From: JBGRQB01 sp041725875
GTDB lineage: Bacteria > Bacteroidota > Ignavibacteria > Ignavibacteriales > Melioribacteraceae
Reading direction: 5' to 3'
NCBI GenBank assembly: GCA_041725875.1
Contig: JBGRQB010000019.1
Location: forward strand, 1-38,748
Length of the DNA stretch: 38,748 nucleotides
Shown here piece after piece: positions 1 through 8,657 of the stretch. Numbering within the stretch: position 1 is the first letter of the stretch; each line of letters starts with the position of its first letter. The notes beneath the pieces are model-generated. The model had not been told where the DNA came from. It saw only the letters and a program-made list of their open reading frames with translations, and ran no database searches. The translations under genes were made by a program, and so were the position numbers.

Positions 1-639
1 TTCACCATCTAGTTTTTTCGTTACAAGTACTTTTCTACCATGAAAACATGTTAGTTTATAATTTAGAGGATTTGGATAAGTGTACATAGCTCTATGTCTT
101 ACTGATCCTTCTCCATATGGGCCATGATTGTATTCACTTTGATTGGCTAGTTTTGCCTGTTTATGAAGATTAAAATCATAGTTTATGAAATCTCCGTGCA
201 TTAAAATATATGTAACAATACTAGTGCTATCTGTACTCAACAAACAAAACAGATAATAACACGGTATATCAACTGTCGCATCACCAACTTTTATTAAGGC
301 TGTACCACAAGGTAAACAACTATTATAATCCAATGTTAATCCGCGTGAATCACTACCACTAGATTTCTGTATTAATTTTTTAACTTCTATTCCAACTATA
401 ACTCCAGAGCGTTTATCTCGAATAATAATATCTGGTGTTGTTAATTTGCCAGAACTCACAACTTCTAATTCAGGAAATGCCTCGGTAAGCTCTTTCTCAA
501 TGTAGCTATCAAAAGGATCATCTTGAACAGTACCCACGAGAGTAGGTGCTCGTAAATCAATGGGAATTACGTTACTAACAATTTTATTAAAAAAATGTGT
601 GTACACTTTATCCATTATCTGATGTTCATTTTGAAACAT
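1..639 (-). CDS. Restriction-endonuclease-like PD-(D/E)XK protein, C-terminus cut by window edge
   Basis: An open frame of 213 codons runs from an ATG at 639 off the left edge with no stop. It is preceded by a good ribosome binding site (GGAGAAAG, about 4 bases upstream). Residues 69-70 (PD) and 85-87 (EVK) have the spacing of a PD-(D/E)XK nuclease core: metal-binding Asp70, Glu85 and Lys87. The segment SRGLTLDYNSCLPCG and the later HGPYGEGSVRHRAMYTYP stretch look like the conserved body of a type II restriction enzyme, but I cannot name the subtype or recognition site. If so, it would cleave unmethylated foreign DNA and should have a partner methyltransferase, probably left of the window. 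The SAM methyltransferase at 1637-2608 does not look like a DNA methylase. Nuclease fold is fairly secure; restriction role is inferred. Confidence 0.6.
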   Translation of the reverse strand, partial: MFQNEHQIMDKVYTHFFNKIVSNVIPIDLRAPTLVGTVQDDPFDSYIEKELTEAFPELEVVSSGKLTTPDIIIRDKRSGVIVGIEVKKLIQKSSGSDSRGLTLDYNSCLPCGTALIKVGDATVDIPCYYLFCLLSTDSTSIVTYILMHGDFINYDFNLHKQAKLANQSEYNHGPYGEGSVRHRAMYTYPNPLNYKLTCFHGRKVLVTKKLDGE

Positions 640-1455
640 TTTGCTTTCTCCAATCTTTTATAAAGAGTAAAAATTGGTCAAAATCCCAAAAGTATCGTTC
701 TGAAAAATAAATTTTAACCAAAAAAATACAAATATCGTGAGACATTCGATTACAAACATACTTTTTTTTCAAACTAATATCAGTAACGAATAAAATCTAA
801 AACTATAAAAACTATGCTACAATTATAATCCACACTTTTCTTGACTCCTTGGTATAAGAATAGTGATATCAAATTTATAGGAGTATCTATAAAGTACAAA
901 ATATTACTTAAACAACTTCTTGAGCTTGCTCCAGATGTTATCATCTTCATCCTGAAACGCTTTAAGAAGAAACAGGATACTAAAGATGATGAAAAATAAT
1001 ATCCACAGCTTTGTCTGTTGATATGCATTGACCTGTGGGAAATCGCCACATTCTCAGGGTTGTTTTGGGGGCCAAGCTCCCCTGCTAACTATTTATTTTT
1101 AACTAAAAAAATAATCTCTAGTAGCATTTTTATTAAAAAAACAAAAAGGTTACCAGTAAAAGTTGGCAGAGTGTAAATGTTTTGGGATTCATCCTAGGTC
1201 TTCATTGGGAGCGCTGTTCCAGGGTGGGGGTACTTTTGAGTCGGATATGGAACTTAAATTCTTAAAACTAGTTTGGCTTTTCTTCCTAAGAAGAATTGTA
1301 TTTTTGAAGAGTAGAACTCGGGCACAACCCAGTTAGTCATTCAACAATATGCAGTGCTATATAAGTCAAATCTGATAGAATCCACTTAGATAAAGAGTTC
1401 GAATTTGACTTAAAAATCATTTTTTCAGGATCTATCTACCCCCAATTTAGAGTTA
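640..1455. other. Gene-poor accessory spacer with coding debris
   Basis: No convincing intact gene lies here. On the minus strand, 904-1053 reads as a hydrophobic stretch (FFIIFSILFLLK) followed by a charged tail (DEDNIWSKLKKLFK) and a stop. It looks like the end of a small membrane protein, but no ATG, GTG or TTG opens the frame. A 10-base inverted repeat (TAAGTCAAAT at 1362-1371, ATTTGACTTA at 1403-1412) could fold into a hairpin. A short CCACAG/CTGTGG repeat sits near 1003-1038. Together with the partial restriction gene this looks like decayed mobile DNA, but I see no transposase or defined insertion-sequence ends. Confidence 0.4.
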
Positions 1456-1605
1456 TTAATTCCATCTGTCGTAATCCTGTGTTAACTGCAAATAGTCCTT
1501 AAATGATATGAAGGTGATTTTGTTACGTCTTTTTTCATCCTGTTCAGTTTCAAACCTCGTCAGGTACTTCAGAGCTTTTGTTTTACTTTTTGTTTTGTGG
1601 ATCAC
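1456..1605 (-). pseudogene. Short integrase-like remnant (49 aa)
   Basis: A GTG-initiated frame of 50 codons, including the stop, encodes a basic helical peptide containing KTKALKYLTRFETEQDEKRR and ITFISFKDYLQLTQDYDRW. The pattern resembles the start of a SAM-like N-terminal domain of tyrosine recombinases, which would continue for another 250 or more residues. Here it stops at once, and the frame is also closed by stops immediately upstream. It lies 31 bp after the methyltransferase stop on the same strand and has no clear ribosome binding site. Most likely a truncated integrase gene left by a mobile element; a genuine tiny protein is possible. The family call is an inference from residue pattern only. 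Confidence 0.25.
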
Positions 1606-1636
1606 TTACTTTTCTTGCCGTTAATTTGCTTTAAAT

Positions 1637-2608
1637 TCATTCTTTTCTATACACCCCAAACACCAGATCACTTTGATATTTTTTTAGATATTCATCTTCA
1701 AAGTTGAACAGATCAGTTAATATTTTCTTTTTAGTTTCATTTAATTCAATAAAATGATGCGCTATATCTTTTAATGCGCACATCAAAATATTACCACCGT
1801 AAAAATTCTCTTCAACAGTTTCAAAATTTTTATGAACTGCCGGTAAAATGTTAACAGAGTCAATACATTCCGAAGGATCTGCAACCAGCATTCGAAGCCA
1901 GCCGGAGCCGTAATATTTATTTTTTACAATATCTGTTTTATAACGTTTTCTGTAGCGTTCATCAATAAGTTTCAGCGATTCATTTATCGCTTTAATCTGA
2001 TGTTTTGGAAATTGGAGTCTGGTCGGCCCCACAAACTCATCCATTACTAAGTGTCCGCCCGATTTAAGGTAGCTCTTTACTTGTCCCGATAAAAGCTCAT
2101 TAACTTTATCAAAATGATGAAGAGAATTGCTAAATAAAACAACATCAAAATATTCTAATTGAAATGAACGATTATATAAATCATCACAAATAAATTGAAT
2201 GTTGGTAAGATTTTCTTTCTGAGCTGTTTCCTTCCCTTCCCGCAATCCGTCTTCGGTTATATCTAGACAAACAACCTCGGAAAATTTTCCTGATCTTGCA
2301 AAATCAAGTTCATTAAAACAACTTCCTGATCCAAGGGATAACAATTTCAAATCACTTTTTCCACTTAAGTATTTCTCTATGTAATACTCTCTGAAATTAA
2401 CTTCACTGCTGCCGGTCATTAGCTTGTTTTGTCTCTCCTTAATTAACGGAATGTCCCACCAGTTTGAAGATAATGAAGCTGAGCTGTCAAAAGCAGATTT
2501 GGTTCTCGATTTTTTATTTAATGTGAATTTGCTCAAAAGATAATTTCCGCCCCGCTGAGCAAACTTGGAATAGGTATCAATCAAATCATCAAAAGTTATC
2601 AGACGCAT
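1637..2608 (-). CDS. Class I SAM-dependent methyltransferase
   Basis: A 323-residue protein with a Rossmann methyltransferase core in the middle. Motif I is LLSLGSGSCFNELDFA (about residues 93-108), followed by the acidic strand end VVCLDIT that binds the ribose, a CDDLY motif, and FDVVLFSNSLHHFD as motif IV/post-motif. LKSGGHLVMDEF is the usual motif VI strand. The fold resembles Methyltransf_11/25 enzymes acting on small molecules or lipids; no DNA-methylase motif (NPPY, DPPY, PC) is visible, so it is not an obvious restriction partner. About 90 residues precede the core and 110 follow it, and I do not recognise them. The start has no strong Shine-Dalgarno sequence. It sits in the accessory left arm, divergent from the 2824 gene. 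Fold is secure; substrate unknown. Confidence 0.75.
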   Translation of the reverse strand: MRLITFDDLIDTYSKFAQRGGNYLLSKFTLNKKSRTKSAFDSSASLSSNWWDIPLIKERQNKLMTGSSEVNFREYYIEKYLSGKSDLKLLSLGSGSCFNELDFARSGKFSEVVCLDITEDGLREGKETAQKENLTNIQFICDDLYNRSFQLEYFDVVLFSNSLHHFDKVNELLSGQVKSYLKSGGHLVMDEFVGPTRLQFPKHQIKAINESLKLIDERYRKRYKTDIVKNKYYGSGWLRMLVADPSECIDSVNILPAVHKNFETVEENFYGGNILMCALKDIAHHFIELNETKKKILTDLFNFEDEYLKKYQSDLVFGVYRKE

Positions 2609-2823
2609 ATAATTAAAGGGTTTGTGATGTAATCATTTATTTTATCAATGGTGTAAAAGATAAATTATTTCTTAACAAATGCAAAAAGGATGCGTTAATC
2701 AGATTAATTAGTCTTAATAAGATCTAAAATTTTATTAAAAAGCGACAAACTACGGGCTAACCACTAACTGTAAATTAAAATGAAATTCTTATATTCAGAT
2801 AAGTCATTTTTTTTGGAGCTGAA

Positions 2824-3156
2824 ATGGAAAGAATAGTTTTTACCGGGAGAAGGGGCCCGGAGCGCAAGGATGACGAATCAAGTTTTCAATTTGAGTATGA
2901 CTATATTTCCGATTCCACAATTGAGAAAAAACATGTTGAAGTAGCTATCTCAAGTACAGTAATTTCACTTTATAATGTTGATGTGGCAAATGGAGAGATT
3001 TTTTTTAATTGTCTGCTAAAGGAAATTTACAGAAACGGAATTGAAAATATTGAACGAAACAATGCGAAAATTAAAATAAGTATTGAAGAAAATCAGCATT
3101 TGTACGATCCAGAGCATGTAACAAAATTTACACCTCAGTACGAAATTGATTTATGA
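2824..3156 (+). CDS. Small hypothetical protein (110 aa)
   Basis: The ATG is preceded by a clear ribosome binding site (TTGGAGCTGAA), and the frame ends just before a strong hairpin terminator, so the gene looks real. The protein is soluble and mixed-charge with no signal peptide, membrane segment or metal motif. It begins MERIVFTGRRGPERKDDE and alternates short beta-like and helical stretches. I do not recognise the family. The 215 bp upstream is shared with the divergent methyltransferase start. No function is proposed. Confidence 0.6.
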   Translation: MERIVFTGRRGPERKDDESSFQFEYDYISDSTIEKKHVEVAISSTVISLYNVDVANGEIFFNCLLKEIYRNGIENIERNNAKIKISIEENQHLYDPEHVTKFTPQYEIDL

Positions 3157-3170
3157 AAACCCTAAGTACG

Positions 3171-3200
3171 GAGAATAACACTTTGAAAAGTGTTATTCTC
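3171..3200. terminator. Bidirectional hairpin terminator
   Basis: A perfect 13-bp stem (GAGAATAACACTT / AAGTGTTATTCTC) closes a TGAA loop between two convergent genes: the 110-aa gene ending at 3156 and the hybrid kinase ending at 3206. A T-rich stretch follows on the plus side. It can serve both transcripts. Confidence 0.8.
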
Positions 3201-3205
3201 TATAT

Positions 3206-6200
3206 TTATTCAATTTCATTTAGCTTTTGCAGTCCTTCGGTAAGCTCTTTCTGAATTTCGCTCCACTCTTCTTTTATTTCAATGAATAAATTCATTATAT
3301 CTTCATCAGATTCAAGAGGAGATTTTTCCAATCGCTCTGCTATTTTTGCAAGTATGTTAAAATTCATAGTCAGAGAAATTCCCTTAATTGTATGAGCTAC
3401 TTTCGGAATTTTGATTTTATCATTGTTAAGAATAACTTCATCCAGTTCTTTTATCACATCGGGAAATTGTTTTACCGCTGCTTCGGTCAGAGAATTTACA
3501 AGATCGTAATTTCCTTCTGATCTTTCCACTAATCCTTCGAGATCAAAATGGATATCGGGCAGCTCTCTTCTTTCTGGTCTGAGAATATCCATTTCTTCAA
3601 TACATCTGATATATCTGTGCAGCACAGATTTTAATTTGTTTTTATCAATTGGTTTGGTAAGATAATTATCCATACCGGCTTCAATACATTTTTCTTTTTC
3701 TCCCTTTACAACGCCGGCTGTAAGAGCAATAATAGGAGCATATCTGTTTAGTTCTTCCTCTATTTTTCTGATTTCACCGGTAGCTGTGTAGCCGTCAATT
3801 TCCGGCATTTGTATATCCATAAAAACAATATCAGGTAAAAACTCTTTATATTTATCAATAGTATCTCTTCCATTTTCAGCTTCAATAAACTGTGCCGAGG
3901 GCAGCAGTTGCTCAAGTAAAATTTTGATCAGTTCCATATTTACTTTTACATCTTCCGCAACAAGAATCAGATACTTGCCGTTGCTTGAAAATATTTCTGT
4001 CTCTTCTGTTTTAACTTTCTCTTTTTCAGAACCAAAGCGCGGATTATCAATTGAACAAAGTATATTATATAATTCATCAGTTTTTACAGGTTTGATTAAT
4101 GTATGATAACCGACTGTCTCATCTTCTTCCAGTTTTTGTACATCATCACTTGAACTATAAAGCAAAATGCCAGGCTGTTTATATTCCATAAATTCTATTT
4201 TGCTACGAATAAGCTTTATTGTTTCTATCCCGTTTATATAAGGCATATTGTAGTCAACTATAACAACATCAAACTCTTCCGATTTTTCAATACTTTCAAT
4301 TGCTTCCAGACCATTAGAAGCAACTTTTGTTTCAATTTTCCAGTTGGTGAAAATATCGTTTAATATAACTTGATTATTTTTGTTGTCATCTATGATTAAC
4401 ACATGTTTAATTTCTCTCAGCTTACAAGGTTCAACAAAATTGCTTCTTTCAAATTTTTTGGTAAGCTTAAAGTAGAACCGACTCCCCTCTCCGGCTGTGC
4501 TCTCAAGTTCAATCTGACTACCCATTTTTTGCGCAAGCAAATTTGAGATAACAAGTCCCAATCCGGTTCCGCCAAACTTTCTGGAGATAGATGTATCAGC
4601 TTGTGAAAACGCCTGAAACAGCTTCTCCTTGTTTTTACCTGATATTCCGATTCCCGTGTCTCTTACTTCGAAATAAAATTTTCCTAATTCGGGATTATTT
4701 TCAACTTCTTCAAAAGTTACTTTTATTTCTACTTCTCCTTTTTCGGTAAATTTAACTGCGTTGCTGAGAAGATTAATTAAAATCTGTTTAAGTCTGGTAG
4801 GATCAATTTCAATATATCTTGGAATATCTGCCTGGATGTTCATCAATAGTTCCAGTCCCTTTTGAGAAGCAGTATATTTAATTATATCCGTTGCCTGCTC
4901 AACTAATTCAACCAGATCATTTTTTGATTCTTCAATTTCCAGTTTACCTGCTTCTATTTTTGAGAAATCCAGTATGTCATTTATAAGATCGAGAAGTGAA
5001 TGAGCTGACGTGTTTGCATTTTTAACATACTGCTGCTGAACACTGTCGAGCTCCGTGTACATCAGCAGATCTGTAAATCCGATAACTCCGTTTAGCGGAG
5101 TTCTTATTTCGTGACTCATATTTGCAAGGAATTCACTTTTGGCTTTTGTAGCAGCTTCTGCTTTCATTAAAGCTTTATCCAGCTCAACATTTTTCACTTC
5201 CATTTCAACTGCAAATTCTTTCAGCTTTGCTTCATTTTTCTTTGCCTTGGTTATATCGCGGATATTGCTGTATATCAACTTTTTGTTTTCAATCTCTATA
5301 CTCACGGCCAGTATAACCGAGTAAAATTCTTCACCGGTAATCTTTCTGTGAGTCCATTCAAAATAGTGAGAACCGGTTTCAATAACTTTTCCAAGTTCAA
5401 TCTCTGCTTTTTCTGTCGAAGTCATTCCGTCAGGTTGATATTCAGGTGAAAAAGTGAGTGGTTTTATATTCAGCAATTCTTTCTTTTCTCCTACTCCAAA
5501 AAGTTTTAAAGCCGCGGGATTGCAATCCACATAACCAAAATCGGGATCAAGAAGAAGAATTGCATCTTGTGAAGATTCAAATAAAATTCTGTGTTTTTTT
5601 TCACTTTTTATAAAAGCTTTTTCAGTTGCTCTAATACCGCTTAAATCTCGCCACACACATTGAAGAACTATTCTGTCATTTATGGCAACAGGTGTTACAG
5701 CCAGCGAAACTTCAACAGGAAATGTTTCCCCCGATATTTTTTGATGAAGCCATTCAAATCTGTTTGTCCCGGTTTTAATTGCCAGATTTATCATCTCTTC
5801 TGCTTTATCGAGCGAACGTTTCCCGTCGGGCTGAAACTCAGGTGAAAAAACAGAAGGATGAGTATTTTTAACTTGCTCCGGATCTTTGCAGCCTAAAAGT
5901 TTGGCAGCCACATTATTACATTCCACAAATGTGTGTTTATCAATTAAAAGAATTGCATCGGGAGAGTTAAGCATTACATCTACAAACTGTTTTTTTGATT
6001 TTTCGTTTATCTCTTCTGCTTTTTTTCTTTCATTTATATCAAGCAGTGTGCTCGACATAATTATCGGAGTCCCGATTTTATCGCGTGAAGTTACCTGACC
6101 ACTATCAAGAACCCAGATCCATTCACCATTTTTATGTTTTATTCTAACTTCACATTTGTAATGCTGTTCGGTTCCTTTAAAATGTTCATCTAAAAGTTTT

Positions 6201-7420
6201 TTAGAAGCTTCAAAATCTTCCGGGTGCAGCATACTTTCCCAGGTTTTTATTGTAGCAGGATAAAGTTCTTCAGGAGAATAACCGGCCATTTCTGCCCAAC
6301 GTTTATTTATTATCATTTCCCCGGTTTTTATATTCCATTCTCTGGTTCCTGCATTGGTTCCCTGAATTATATCGGCAAATCTTTTTCTTTCTGCCAGAAA
6401 TAATTTCTCTGTCAGCTTACGCTCGGTAATATCAGTGGAAATAAGAAATAGTTCTTTATCGGCAATGAGTTTAATTCTGTTCAGGAAATATCTTTTTACT
6501 TCTACAAAATTAATTCTGCTTTCAAAAGTTTGAAGAGATTTGGTATTAACTGCTTTTTCAATTGCTTTTTGAAAATCTTTTTTAGCTTCTTCGGGCAACA
6601 TTTCACTAAAAGCTTTTCCGATAATTTCTTCTTTTCTTTTTCCTTCAAAAACTCTGTTGATGTTCTTTATTTTTCCATCAAGATCGAGCATAAAAATAAA
6701 ATCGGAAGATACTTCAAGAAAAGAGTTTTCAATTGCCAGCGCTTCCTGAATTTTCTGATCTTTTTCTTCTGTTTTATTCAGCAGCTCTCTGGTTTCTTCA
6801 GCCATCAGTTTCATTGCATTGTAAAGCATATTTAGCGGACTGTCATCATCAACCGGTTTTACGCTGCCGTTACACTGTCTGGTTGCCAAAACACCGGCAG
6901 TTTCTATGAGTGCATTAATTTCCTGCTGCGAAACCACAATTTTCTTATCTGCGCCTTTTTTATCATCAGCTTCAAAATCAGAATTTATAAGATCAAAAGC
7001 TTCCTCAAGTTCATCTACAAAAACAAAATTCTGGTCAGTCAGTTTTCTGGTAAAAAGAATTATTGTTTTTGTTAATGTATCTGCCCCGCTGATATAAGTT
7101 ACAAATGGCGAACAATTATATTTTTTATTAAGTGAATTGATTGTTTTGATATATTTTCTGCGTGCCAGAACACTGCCGTTTATAGTTTCGCTGAAATCAA
7201 GAATACGAATATATTTTGTGTTATCGAATGAGTTTTCGGCAAATAATTTTTCAAGAATTGTTGAAACTTTTTCAGCATCTTCCAGAGAAATATCTCCTTT
7301 CAGTTCTGAAAAAAATATAGAGCCCGGTATAACACCATTTTGATAGCTTGCGCCTGTTTCAGAATTAGAGTATTGCCATTCATTTTTAAAAATGAAGTCA
7401 TTGGAGGTGATTTGCTTCAC
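3206..7420 (-). CDS. Cytoplasmic hybrid histidine kinase, multi-PAS, two receivers and Hpt
   Basis: A 1404-residue phosphorelay protein. Order: an N-terminal STAS-like alpha/beta region (about 30-150, inferred); a helical linker; four PAS domains (about 230-340, 345-465, 475-595, 605-725); HisKA with NMSHEIRTPLNG (phospho-acceptor His770); HATPase with DTGIGIS and GGTGLGL; receiver 1 (Asp1011, Asp1012, acceptor Asp1056, Lys1110); receiver 2 (acceptor Asp1202, Lys1256); and an Hpt domain with AHTIKG (His1343). So the full His-Asp-Asp-His chain is in one chain. No signal peptide or membrane segment is visible, so it should sense an internal signal. The initiator is a GTG (7418-7420) with AGAGG six bases upstream. 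No separate response regulator is adjacent. PAS3 and PAS4 share a VFSPE/TFSPEYQPDG segment, suggesting an internal duplication. Confidence 0.95.
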   Translation of the reverse strand: MKQITSNDFIFKNEWQYSNSETGASYQNGVIPGSIFFSELKGDISLEDAEKVSTILEKLFAENSFDNTKYIRILDFSETINGSVLARRKYIKTINSLNKKYNCSPFVTYISGADTLTKTIILFTRKLTDQNFVFVDELEEAFDLINSDFEADDKKGADKKIVVSQQEINALIETAGVLATRQCNGSVKPVDDDSPLNMLYNAMKLMAEETRELLNKTEEKDQKIQEALAIENSFLEVSSDFIFMLDLDGKIKNINRVFEGKRKEEIIGKAFSEMLPEEAKKDFQKAIEKAVNTKSLQTFESRINFVEVKRYFLNRIKLIADKELFLISTDITERKLTEKLFLAERKRFADIIQGTNAGTREWNIKTGEMIINKRWAEMAGYSPEELYPATIKTWESMLHPEDFEASKKLLDEHFKGTEQHYKCEVRIKHKNGEWIWVLDSGQVTSRDKIGTPIIMSSTLLDINERKKAEEINEKSKKQFVDVMLNSPDAILLIDKHTFVECNNVAAKLLGCKDPEQVKNTHPSVFSPEFQPDGKRSLDKAEEMINLAIKTGTNRFEWLHQKISGETFPVEVSLAVTPVAINDRIVLQCVWRDLSGIRATEKAFIKSEKKHRILFESSQDAILLLDPDFGYVDCNPAALKLFGVGEKKELLNIKPLTFSPEYQPDGMTSTEKAEIELGKVIETGSHYFEWTHRKITGEEFYSVILAVSIEIENKKLIYSNIRDITKAKKNEAKLKEFAVEMEVKNVELDKALMKAEAATKAKSEFLANMSHEIRTPLNGVIGFTDLLMYTELDSVQQQYVKNANTSAHSLLDLINDILDFSKIEAGKLEIEESKNDLVELVEQATDIIKYTASQKGLELLMNIQADIPRYIEIDPTRLKQILINLLSNAVKFTEKGEVEIKVTFEEVENNPELGKFYFEVRDTGIGISGKNKEKLFQAFSQADTSISRKFGGTGLGLVISNLLAQKMGSQIELESTAGEGSRFYFKLTKKFERSNFVEPCKLREIKHVLIIDDNKNNQVILNDIFTNWKIETKVASNGLEAIESIEKSEEFDVVIVDYNMPYINGIETIKLIRSKIEFMEYKQPGILLYSSSDDVQKLEEDETVGYHTLIKPVKTDELYNILCSIDNPRFGSEKEKVKTEETEIFSSNGKYLILVAEDVKVNMELIKILLEQLLPSAQFIEAENGRDTIDKYKEFLPDIVFMDIQMPEIDGYTATGEIRKIEEELNRYAPIIALTAGVVKGEKEKCIEAGMDNYLTKPIDKNKLKSVLHRYIRCIEEMDILRPERRELPDIHFDLEGLVERSEGNYDLVNSLTEAAVKQFPDVIKELDEVILNNDKIKIPKVAHTIKGISLTMNFNILAKIAERLEKSPLESDEDIMNLFIEIKEEWSEIQKELTEGLQKLNEIE

Positions 7421-7524
7421 AAGAACCTCTTATAAGTTTTGATAATTTGCTATACTAGTATCGGTTCTAATAAATAATGCTTTAGTATTATGAGGTTAAT
7501 CTGAAATGAAATTTGTGATAAAAA

Positions 7525-7546
7525 AAAAGCCCCTGAAGGGGCTTTT
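7525..7546 (-). terminator. Intrinsic terminator of ptb-buk
   Basis: Immediately after the buk stop, the minus strand carries AAAAGCCCC-TTCA-GGGGCTTTT, a perfect 9-bp stem with a four-base loop, running into eight T residues. This is a textbook rho-independent terminator for the minus strand, isolating ptb-buk from the hybrid kinase downstream. Confidence 0.9.
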
Positions 7547-7547
7547 A

Positions 7548-8624
7548 TTATTTATATTTGGCTGGTTTAACTTCGTTATTAAGAACCATCAGTCCGTTTG
7601 ATGCAAGAGCCTGCATTTCATCTTCTCCCGGATATACTTCAACAGGAGCAATAAAGCTAACTCTTTCAGTTATTTTTTCAACAAAACCTTTGTTGTAGGC
7701 AATTCCGCCGGTAAGTAAAACAGCATCTACTTTACCTTGTAATACAGCAGCCATAGAACCGATCTCTTTTGCAACCTGATATCCCATTGCATCTTGTACC
7801 AGAGCTGCTTTTTCATCTCCGGCAGTTGCTCTTTCTTCAACTTCTCTTGCGTTGTTAGTACCAAGATAAGCTACAAATCCGCCTTTACCGGTGATAAGTT
7901 TTTTAATTTCATCAATTGTGTATTTTCCGCTGAAACACATTTTTGCAAGAGCAAATGCAGGAAGCGTTCCTGTTCTTTCAGGTGAAAACGGCCCATCACC
8001 ATTTAACGCCTGATTTACATCAACTACTCTTCCGTTTTTATGAGCACCAACACTCACACCGCCGCCAAGATGAACAACAATAAGATTTAAATCTTCATAT
8101 TTTTTGTTCATTTTTTTAGAGTGCATTCTTGCAATTGCTTTCTGGTTTAATGCGTGGAAAATTGAAACTCTTTCAAGTTCCGGATGCCCGGATAAACGCG
8201 CAACATCATCCATTTCGTCTACCACAACAGGATCGGCAATAAACGCTCTTGCTGATGGTAATGATTTTGCAAGGTCCTGTGCAATTAATCCGCCAAGATT
8301 ACTTGCGTGTTCACCAAGAATACCAATCTTAAGATCGGCAATCATTGCATCATTAACTTCGTAAACACCTGAAGGAATTGGTTTTACCAGACCGCCGCGA
8401 CCAACAATTGCATCAAGTTGTTGAATATCAACACCGGCTTCCTGCAATTTGGCAAGGATGATATTTTTTCTGAATTCATACTGATCTGAAATACAATTAA
8501 AATCAGCTAAATCTTCTGCTGAATGTTTAATGTTTTCAAGATATTCACATTTTTCGTTTTTATAAACAGCTATTTTTGTAGAAGTTGAGCCTGGATTAAT
8601 GGCTAAAACTCTTTTGTCTGACAT
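7548..8624 (-). CDS. buk: Butyrate kinase
   Basis: A 358-residue member of the acetate/butyrate kinase (ASKHA) family, the usual length for Buk. It converts butyryl phosphate plus ADP to butyrate plus ATP in the cytoplasm. The N-terminal phosphate-binding strand reads INPGSTSTKIAVY. Later come FHALNQKAIARM, the ATP-binding strand VVHLGGGVSVGAH, NGDGPFSPERTG and the adenosine-site loop LLTGGIAYN. It lies 33 bp after ptb, in the conserved ptb-buk order, so the pair probably carries out substrate-level phosphorylation from butyryl-CoA or branched-chain acyl-CoA. In some Bacteroidota, Buk paralogues also act on isobutyrate or other short acids, so specificity is open. Terminator directly downstream. 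Confidence 0.95.
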   Translation of the reverse strand: MSDKRVLAINPGSTSTKIAVYKNEKCEYLENIKHSAEDLADFNCISDQYEFRKNIILAKLQEAGVDIQQLDAIVGRGGLVKPIPSGVYEVNDAMIADLKIGILGEHASNLGGLIAQDLAKSLPSARAFIADPVVVDEMDDVARLSGHPELERVSIFHALNQKAIARMHSKKMNKKYEDLNLIVVHLGGGVSVGAHKNGRVVDVNQALNGDGPFSPERTGTLPAFALAKMCFSGKYTIDEIKKLITGKGGFVAYLGTNNAREVEERATAGDEKAALVQDAMGYQVAKEIGSMAAVLQGKVDAVLLTGGIAYNKGFVEKITERVSFIAPVEVYPGEDEMQALASNGLMVLNNEVKPAKYK

Positions 8625-8657
8625 ACTCTCGTTCTCTATAATTTTTTAATAATTAGA

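Noticed and set aside
780..1049. 89-residue minus-strand frame
   Set aside because: Composition is Ser/Cys/Phe-rich with no domain pattern or ribosome binding site; the overlapping frame at 904-1053 looks more protein-like, and neither is convincing.
1394..1412. GAGTTCGAATTTGACT as a tRNA T-loop
   Set aside because: No acceptor stem, anticodon arm or CCA partner is found; it is one arm of a simple inverted repeat.
1637..2608. Methyltransferase as the DNA-modifying partner of the left-edge nuclease
   Set aside because: It lacks the catalytic motifs of DNA methylases and resembles small-molecule enzymes.
7452..7461. ATACTAGTAT palindrome upstream of the hybrid kinase
   Set aside because: Ten bases in AT-rich DNA are expected by chance, and there is no second supporting signal.
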